Assembly (NCBI GenBank): GCA_945910005.1
Contig: OX246749.1
Location: 34,312,084-34,376,083, forward strand
Length of the DNA stretch: 64,000 nt
From: Isoperla grammatica
Taxonomy: Eukaryota > Arthropoda > Insecta > Plecoptera > Perlodidae
Direction: 5' to 3'
The notes under the pieces: model-generated
The model's database searches: none
Seen by the model: the letters and a program-made list of their open reading frames with translations, nothing else
What the model was told of the DNA's origin: nothing
Shown: piece after piece, positions 56,416-64,000 of the stretch
Layout: each line of letters begins with the position of its first letter
How positions within the stretch are numbered: position 1 is the stretch's first letter
Program-made: the position numbers and the translations under genes

Positions 56416-59400
56416 TGGAAACCCAAGTTTAGTCGGAGCTGTTCTACTCTATTACCAGATGTTTGAAACACATGGTTTCACTTTCTTTTAGACTGGCATG
56501 TCGCCTTACCTGCTGAACTATGCCGTTATAGTTGGTAGGTAGGCTACTGTTTCCGGCTAGTTTTGTCTAGATTGCGACAAAATGTTCGTTCCCTTTTTGG
56601 ATTTGTAGCAAAAGTCGCCAAATTCTTGACCGGTGATCAGAATATGTTTACGATTTATTTATGTCGGAATGTCAGACAGCTCCGTCTCAAACCCGAAATG
56701 TTTGTACTGTATTTACTTCCCGTCGTAGCGTCTTTCGTTCGACTCGAAGATCTGAGTTGGTTGTCGATGTTGTAGACAATGTTGAGGCGTCGGCCTTTGT
56801 ACTACTGCAAAATGGTTCTACAGCAACCTCGTGAACGCTGAAGTCATGGATGAGCGAGTCTTGAGACATTTGGTCGGTCAGTGCCTCGATCATCTATTGC
56901 ATCGGTATCGAACAGCTTTATTTGTACGTATACTAGTGTGTCTGTTTGCGTTGCAGTTAAAACGCTCGTATTCGTTGAAACGTGTCCGTATTGTTAAAGG
57001 ATTACGACCTCGCTTGTCGCGATGTGTCTTACTGTCCTCCCGTACAAATTGTAAACTCAATAGACTGATTTCTCTACTAGGTACTTCAAATAGTACCACC
57101 TACATTATCTAGGTTCTATATAAGCTTCAAATATGTAAAAAGCTTAGTTGTGATTGGGAGGCCCAATGAGGGTAGGGTTACGTTAAGAGACGTGTTGAAT
57201 TACTTCATCACCGTTACAGCCATAGGTTTTCGTTCATATGTATTCTTAAGATTACACTAGTTGCTGTTTCATTCAAATTGCATGGAAGCCTTAAATCCTG
57301 ATTTGGAATTAAGAAAATAAACACTGACAAAATCTTATACATTGAGACATTGTAACCTTTTACGATTGTCGAACTCTGTGTTATGATCTGGATAAAGAAT
57401 CCTTTACAGTGACGGGTTTTGATCTTAAATGTAACAAGTTGCATTATTCACCGATTAGGTAGCTGAAGGGCATACCTATGTAGTGCCACTAAATTGTAAC
57501 GCACTTTTACTCGACGTCTTCGATGAAAATCGGGTGTCATGTATTGGTTTGAAATACTGTAATGTTTTACTTTGCTTAACATTGGTAAATTAAATTAAAT
57601 TTAACTAAATTAAAAACTAAATTAAACTAAACTAAATTTAAGGCCTTAGGCATAGATTTTAACATCATTTAATGGACTTATATTTATTCAATTGTTATTT
57701 ATTTTTAATTGAATGTACTGTGTTGTATTAGCAGTACTCAATGTATGTACATTATGATTTTTTACGTTACGACAAACGTTTCTGGGATTATCTCTTATAC
57801 TAGTTTATCGATTTTTAAAGTCAACTTGTCGATTATCAAAATTGTAACAAGTAAAAGCTAAAACAATTACGTACTACGAATCTAATCGAAATTAGTTATA
57901 AAATGTTGGGAGATAAATTGTTTTTACTTACTTGAGTCTGTCATCAATTAATTATTAGTTATTACGTCTCTGTTATTTGCGATGGGTTGTTTTAATCCAT
58001 TTGAATTTAACTTAGTAACGAACCTCGACAAGAGTCTAAGAAAAAGTATTTGATAAAACTCCCAACACAGATGGAAACAGGGGGAAGGGCGATCCCGGTT
58101 GAATCGTGTAAACGAAGTAAAAACTGTCTTGTATATTTTTAATTTTAGTCTGGAATACGATCAATTGAGCCTAGTAATTATGAGGCATTGCTCTTTTAGA
58201 TGCGTACTTTTTTTAAGTTTGTATGGTAATCATTTAGTTCCAAGCTAATGTTATTGTACGAAGTGATATAGACATTACCCATTTTATTATATGTGTTTGC
58301 TGTATTTTTGCAGCATGGGCCACACGCCACTAAAATGTATTTGATAAATTATAGATTGATTAGATTACTGCAGGGATGTTTAACTGTGGCCCGCAGGTCA
58401 AATGTTTATATCTGGTTCGCGAGAGGAACTAAATAAGTGGGATAAATGATAGGTCGACACTTTAGTTGACGAAATGTGTATTACAAAAAAAGTTATTAGA
58501 TTTATTTGCTATAGAATTGTAAAAAACAAGTAGTTCGTTGCTACACCACGAATGGTGAAACTTCTGTGTAAAACACGGGAAACTATCTTCGATTGTACCG
58601 ACGCTATAGTTCCGGCCCTCGACCCGAGAAGCTTGAACGTCCCCGCGTCAATTGTTCTCGCCATTCTGACCACTTCGTGTTGCTAATAAGTTGTCTTGTG
58701 TTGGTGTCCGATCCAACGGCCAAACTTCGAAACGAGACGAAAACCGACGGGACTCGAGAGGTGAAAGCGACGTCGAAAAGACAAACGAAATGTCTCGTTC
58801 GTTTGTCTTTCAATGTTGCTTTCATCTCTCGAATCGGGTCGGCTTCCGTCTTACTTCGAAGGTCAGCCTTTGGATCGTACGCCAACTGATAGCGCTTCTA
58901 CTCCGCTCGAATGCTGGTTTATTTGGTTGTATTGTAAGTGTGGTCAAAGTCATAATAACGCCCACATTGGCTTCTGAAATAATTCGGTTAATCTTAAGAT
59001 TTCCTTTGAATACAAAACCATTTTGTGGTTTCAAACTATTAAATGAATTAATTAATTTAGACAATTTTTTATTTTAAATGTTTAAAGATATTATTTATTT
59101 ACAATCATTAAATTCATGCACATTTTTTCATAGATGATTATATTTTACAGCTAGCAATTGTATTGCACACTTAGTGTATGGATTATTATTTTTTGAGTTA
59201 ACGAGCGTGCCCAAGATGAGTTCGCCTTTATGTGGAACCCAATCACACCGTAGTGGGCAAACAACGCAAGTGTACATAGTTTTTTCTATGATGAAATAAA
59301 AGTATTTTTTAATGAAATGTGTGTATTTTCTTCCATGAACAATCAAACCTCGTCCATTTTCAACTCACGTTTTCTCAGGGAGTTTTTGGATGTTTTCATG

Positions 59401-60545
59401 ACTAGCCTTGCTACGTTTAGACATTGGGAGTAAGGTTTGACTAAGTTGAAATCGAGTTGAACTCTCTCATCTACGAGCACTAGGATTCAGTCCTTTCTCA
59501 GCTCCATACAAGCAACTTCTTTGGTATATTTCTAGGCCTATCTATTTCAATAGAGTTTGCTACGGGATTTCCCTATACCTGCATGTTATTGTCCAGTGCA
59601 TGTAGTAGCCTTGACTTGCTGGCACGGCATTTCACTGTTACATAATAATCTATGGCGACAACACCACGGAACTTAAGCCGTGGCCAAGGATAGTACTACG
59701 TACTTCACTGTGTAAAAATCAATAACTCACTTTGCTCACCATTCTAATAAATCGTAGCCTGTTGGCACGGGAAAGTGCCCGCCCATATTGACCAATTAGA
59801 AAGCTAGAACCGTTTGAACTTGAAGGGCAATAACTAGGTTATAAACATAATAGAGAACATAACTTTCTCCAAAATGTAATCCTAGATGTAGGCCTATGCC
59901 TTTGCTGAAGAATTGTTTTTCTACCTCTATTTTACCTACTACCTATTTTTTAAAATTTAATCTAGAAGCTCTTCTAGATTTTAGAAGCTTAAATCCGTTC
60001 AAAGCCTAGACTTGATCCTTATATTTTCTTGCATTTCATTTATTTATCTTTCTTTTGAAATGAAAGGAAGGTTCCCGCGATCTTTCGAATCTCGACTTCA
60101 ATTCAACAGTTGGCACCCTGTGTTGTTCGTTGATTTTGTTTTTACGCCATTACTGTTGGCAATGCTTGCTCCATGCTTGCTCTGAAAGATGGCGCTAGTT
60201 TAAAGTTGTTTGAAGTTGCAATCTTTGCTAATAAATACTCGTCACGGTTGGTTATAGATAAACACTAGGTAATATCCTATAGGTAAGTGTCCTAACAATT
60301 AGTAACTGTGCATAATAAATAGTTTGATAGCATAATGATAATGCATGAGTTTATGTGTTTTGTTAGGTTATGTTGCCAAGCAGCATGGCCATAGGTTAAC
60401 AGGACCGCAACTCTTTTGGGTTGGCCTAGGCCTACCCTACTATAATATTTTGTATTATTGTGTATTTTGGGTAGCCCCTAGGCCTAGGTCTACAACTGAC
60501 AATGATGTGAGGTCTATGGCCGGTTTCCAAATGATGCGCGGTGAG
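56416..60545. other. Intergenic, no gene recognised
   Basis: AT-rich DNA with only short ORFs lacking splice context or codon bias. Contains one foldback (58700-58886, listed separately) and an ATTAAACTAAA-type low-complexity tract near 57585-57645. Confidence 0.5.
58700..58886. repeat. Imperfect foldback, 187 bp
   Basis: GTTGGTGTCCGATCCAACGG faces CCTTTGGATCGTACGCCAAC at the far end. Inner arms AAAAGACAAACGA / CGTTTGTCTTTC and GAGAGGTGAAAGC / GCTTTCATCTCTC pair around 58793. Confidence 0.78.
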
Positions 60546-60546
60546 G

Positions 60547-61363
60547 CTAGGGTTGCCATTGTCCGGTTAAACGCGGACATGTCCTCTTTTTCGTGTGCTC
60601 TTCATGCGTCCGGGCGGCTTTTTAATAAAAGCATGAAATGTCCGGGTTTTTGGTTTCACTTCGGCCGGATCGCGTCTTTTTCACGAAAAATCCAGGTGTC
60701 ATGTTCACCATTCGATTAGTCGCATTTAGGCCTCAGGTCCCTTACAACACTGCTTTAAGTATAAATGGTATCATTATTTTCAGTGGCATACCGAAGGGAA
60801 TTTTGGGGCTGGTTAAGCCCCCCCCCCCCTCCCCACTAGGCCTATACCTACAAAAAAACGATTCTTATAATTTTAAAACATGTATATAGAGGCACAGATA
60901 ACGGATTGTAGGGTATTTGATTGTAGGATCAAGCTTATCTACACCAGGCTTTATACCTATTATGGGTTTCACTGCGAGCTGCGATCACCTCAGGCTACGA
61001 AAACACATTTCTCTCACTAGCCCACTACCAGCTTATCTAGATCAGCCTGTAGGCCTACACCTATTATGGGTCTCACTGCGAGCTGGGATCACCTCAGGCT
61101 ACGAAAACACATTTCTCTCACTAGCCCACTACAAGCTTATCTACATCAGCCTGTACACCTATTATGGGTTTCACTGCGAGCTGGGATCACCTCAGGCTAC
61201 GAAAACACATTTCTCTCACTAGCCCACTACAAGCTTATCTACATAAGCCTGTACACTTATTATGAGTTTCACCCCTCCCTGACCCACTATATGCATCATC
61301 ACTGAGTATACCACTCTTTATTAAAATGTCGTCTTTTTACCACCACAACTTATGGCAACCCTA
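60547..61363. mobile_element. hAT-like element with TAGGGTTGCCAT ends
   Basis: Begins GCTAGGGTTGCCATTG and ends ATGGCAACCCTA; GCGGTGAG before and GCGGTGAC after (7 of 8) look like the target duplication. TGTCCGGTTAAACGCGGACA follows the left tip. It has no transposase frame and contains an internal tandem repeat. Confidence 0.72.
60928..61270 (+). repeat. About 113-bp tandem repeat x 3 inside the hAT-like element
   Basis: CTATTATGGGTTTCACTGCG and ACCTCAGGCTACGAAAACAC recur three times. An extra partial unit ends at about 61270. Confidence 0.88.
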
Positions 61364-61799
61364 GCGGTGACCAATCAGAACATGGATCAACTCTTGCCGC
61401 GACGGAAAACGCTGTGAACCAGAGATGAAAATGATGATGAAAATGAGTGGGAGGGGTTCATATCCCCCCCCCCCCCCATCAATTGACACCCTAATGATAA
61501 CTTAGTGCCAGTTAAAGTAGAGGTACAATGCCAGCGGCTGTTTGTTTACAGTTTCGTACAGTCTACATGGCTAGATGCTAATCGGCTAGTAGTAGCTGAT
61601 ATAGGTGGCTGCGCATGCATCTAAATTCTACCATTGGGTTTGACCCACCCCAGTTCAAACCCGATGATTCTGCTACTAGCTGACTAGCAAATGTTGAAGG
61701 GTAGATAGACCTACCCTACACTCAACAGTTCTACTGTTTTACTGTGCATTGTCCTTTGTTTAGACCAAATATTTCATAGTGCAGTCTAGTAGCTCAGGC

Positions 61800-62050
61800 T
61801 GCGTAACGAAGCACTCAATAAATTCAAAGTTCTGAATCAGCCTTGTTGATTCTGGCATTTGTCCGCAGGTGTCCGCCCTGTCCAATCACTGATTCATATG
61901 TTTCGTATTTGATATATCGATCTTTGATTGGTTATCACTCACTCGTCGATGGTGTTCAAAGTCTACTGTCACTTTAAATTAAAGTCCCCCACTGCAAATC
62001 AGTTTAGTTACTGAGTGGGTAGACTCTAAATGTGAATTTATTTATTTTTT
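61800..62050 (+). repeat. Dispersed element B, copy 3
   Basis: CAACGAAGCACTCAATAAAT, TTCATATGTTTCGTATTTGA and CCCCCACTGCAAATCAGTTT in the same order as at 16245-16640, with a TTTA tail. Confidence 0.78.
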
Positions 62051-62221
62051 ATGTATTTTATAGTTATAATGTCAGTATCTTTGTCAGGCTGTTTCAAATT
62101 AAATGTACGGTAGCCTGGAACATTTCTTAGAGTACCGTACAATGTACTTTGCAGCATCATCCAACCAAAACGTGCGCTTCAAGTGACGTCTGCCTATTCA
62201 CCGTAGGTTCGACCGTCGACA

Positions 62222-63098
62222 ATGTTGATCGAGCTCACCAAGGAGAACAGTGGGGAAATACTAGGAACATGTCTGGCCCGGTTCCTACACTGCTCGCTTA
62301 TGTCGCTGGACTTGAAGTACAACGTACCAGTTCCGGCCGTCGCCAGGTGAGTACGTGACGCTCGCCGTAGGCTAAATCTGAAGCCGCTATGGGGCTTGCT
62401 CCTTTTTACGTCATCAATGTTGGTTCCGTGTTTTTACTCACGAAATTGCAACACGGGGGGCGTTACAAACATTGCAGTCTAAGGGTCAAATGCATAGTCG
62501 TTCCTCACGTGTTTCTCAACGCAACCTTTCCTCAGACTCACCCAACCACCAATCACAGAGCAGCATTGCCATGTAGACTGCTCTGTGATTGGTGGTTGGG
62601 CGAGTCTGAGGAAAGGCTGAGTTGAGGAGCACATGAGGAACGACTATGCATTTGACTCTGTGTGTTTCAAGATTTCTAAGCCCCTAACCACTTTCAATTC
62701 ATTCCCATGACAAAGTAGCTAGGCCTATAGGCCTAGATAAATATTAAAAACACACCATTCAGTCAGAATTAGAGTAAGAACATTTAAAATGTGCCGTCAC
62801 CTCGATCGCACGTAAACACCCCACGTTAGTGACGTCAGCGTTTTGTCCGTGAAGCGTGGGGGGTGCGGAGATGGACATCGCCGACCAGTACGTCGCTCTG
62901 AGGCGCCACATCGTCGACACCAAGATGGCGGCCGTGCACGCCGGCATGTCAGCGTTCTACGACAGTAAGCACCACGAGAGGTACACGGTCTACAGCTACG
63001 TGATGTACGTGAGGCCGCCCGACGTCTACCGCGGCTCCGAGTCCTTCGACCTCGCCACCATGGTCGCGCTCGCCGCCGACAACTTTGACTTCAACGCG
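62222..63098 (+). CDS. Unrecognised protein, first visible exons; continues past window
   Basis: Join of 62222-62346 and 62855-63098; donor gtgagt at 62347, acceptor ttttgtccgtgaag at 62854, donor gtgggt at 63099; the phase 2-to-1 join is consistent. The 123 residues read MLIELTKENSGEILGTCLAR, FLHCSLMSLDLKYNVPVPAV, then EMDIADQYVALRRHIVDTKM, YTVYSYVMYVRPPDVYRG and LATMVALAADNFDFNA. I do not recognise the family. ATG62222 may be the start, but a possible acceptor (ttcaccgtag) ends at 62206 and the frame is open to it, so 62207-62346 could instead be an internal exon. GC-rich codon use matches the two other genes. Confidence 0.65.
62394..62817 (+). repeat. Dispersed element A, copy 3, with nested palindrome
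   Basis: GCTTGCTCCTTTTTACGTCA, GTTTTTACTCACGAAATTGC and TTCAATTCATTCCCATGACA follow 4583-4951. The right end is degraded just before the exon at 62855. Confidence 0.75.
62486..62655. repeat. Palindromic MITE (170 bp) nested in element A copy 3
   Basis: TCAAATGCATAGTCGTTCCT pairs with AGGAACGACTATGCATTTGA. Inner arms include ACCCAACCACCAATCACAGA and its complement around TGCCATGTAGAC. It is absent from the two other copies of element A, so it is a later insertion. Confidence 0.88.
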
Positions 63099-63231
63099 GT
63101 GGGTTTTCATTCGTCTTGATTCGACGAACTATTTCACTGATTGTCTGTTTTTTTTTGTTTAATTGTATGCAGTATTCAAAATCAATCATCCCTGATTGTT
63201 TAAGATATTGGATATAAATTAAATTGGTATA

Positions 63232-63406
63232 CAGTAAAACTTCTTTATAACGAACTCTTGGGGGCTCGATTATTATTTTGTTATAAAGAACAATTCTTTA
63301 TAAAGATGGTACCTTTACATGCATAAGAACCTTTTGGGGCCTCAAAAACAGTTTGTTATATAGATCATTTTGTTATAAAGACGTTCTTTATAAAGAAGTT
63401 TCACTG
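63232..63406. mobile_element. Tigger/pogo-type MITE, 175 bp, TA target duplication
   Basis: CAGTAAAACTTCTTTATAAC at the left and TTTATAAAGAAGTTTCACTG at the right; TA at 63230-63231 and 63407-63408. Internal GTTATAAAG words repeat in both orientations. Shares TTTATAAAGATGGTACCTTT with 48639-48770. Confidence 0.88.
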
Positions 63407-63408
63407 TA

Positions 63409-64000
63409 TAGATAAATGTTTTTGACAAACAATTTTTTTTTTTTAATTTTATTACTTTATCGATATGCATCGCGAGAGATGGAAAGAACTAGTAAAGCGG
63501 AGTTGACACACATTAGCTAACCATAAGGATAATGATTAAGAGCTAGCGCCTAGACGTTCCGGTTCACACGCAGGAACTATAATAACGAATGTCTATGATC
63601 TTCAAGAAAAGGATAGGCCTATGGGAAGGCCTATTTTATTAATAATAATAATTAATAATATTAATAAATTAGTTAATAATAACTTTAGCGTATATGACAT
63701 CAGTAGTTTTTATTAGATTGGTTTTTGCAAAGACATTGTAGCTGCTGATTGGATTGGCCTGATTCTGGATAAGGATATGGCTGGAAGTTAAAAGTTAGTT
63801 AACTTTTCTTAGCCATAGCGCTAGTCGTTAGCGATGTCGTGTCGTGTGAACGCCTACACGCATTTCTGTATGTTCAACTTCCAGCCATAATCCTTAGCAA
63901 AGTGTCTGAACCGGCCTTAAACAGACCTACAGTAGCAGAGGCAGATGAGGATGAGTTGCATCTGGCCTTACTAGCCGGCAACGACGGTAGCTAAGAGAGA
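63409..64000. other. Intron or flank of the third gene, nothing recognised
   Basis: AT-rich sequence with TAAT low complexity near 63640-63690. A loose inverted pair with AGCGCC/GGCGCT-type and CTTCCAGCC words around 63780-63895 suggests an old element. Confidence 0.4.

Noticed and set aside
56563..59346. Short ORFs of 70-128 codons downstream of the IkB-like gene
   Set aside because: No splice context, codon bias or recognisable motif; one pair (58593-58889 and its complement) is simply the two strands of a foldback.

Overview
This is a eukaryotic, almost certainly arthropod and probably insect, genomic window. Short GC-rich exons with GT/AG junctions sit in long AT-rich introns and intergenic DNA packed with repeats. 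The arthropod call rests on a nuclear copy of mitochondrial ATP6 (about 8557-8792): read with the invertebrate mitochondrial code it gives [12 protein letters not shown] and [16 protein letters not shown]. The genome is rich in small DNA transposons, foldback elements, tRNA-type SINEs, LINE ends, microsatellites and the palindromic word TAGGCCTA. The species cannot be named from the sequence.

Three plus-strand genes are visible. (1) 228-20140: most of a salt-inducible kinase gene, SIK3 type, with 17 coding exons in view. Only the 5' exon(s) encoding the glycine loop lie outside. The visible 1211 residues contain the kinase domain, a UBA domain, the conserved PKA/14-3-3 sites of SIK3 and a KA1-like C-terminus. 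(2) 30502-55460: an eight-exon gene for a 1229-residue nuclear, IkB-like ankyrin-repeat protein (Bcl-3/IkB-zeta type). It has a long N-terminal exon, a 15.8-kb intron and probably a separate 5'UTR exon. (3) 62222-63098: two exons of an unrecognised gene that runs off the right edge.

Between and inside the genes lie a 21-copy minisatellite made from the end of a kinase exon; a 2.8-kb array of 40-bp repeats; a 116-bp triplicate; six tandem 1.4-kb Helentron-like units (35077-43632); a hAT element with another hAT-type element nested in it (43636-44531); a hAT element with perfect 8-bp target duplications (26532-27081); Tigger/pogo-type MITEs; a 636-bp near-perfect palindrome flanked by TTAA (55780-56415); and many smaller foldbacks.

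The most unusual theme is that tandem amplification keeps occurring at gene-feature boundaries. Donor sites are copied at 2545, 11042 and 14355, an acceptor at 50747, and the final codons plus stop at 55437-55460. A large minisatellite also ends at the acceptor at 14211. In two genes, therefore, splice sites or the stop codon have been multiplied together with their exon edge, up to 21 times. Coordinates of exons come from hand reading of splice sites and phase, and every junction given is phase-consistent. No transcript data or database search supports them.
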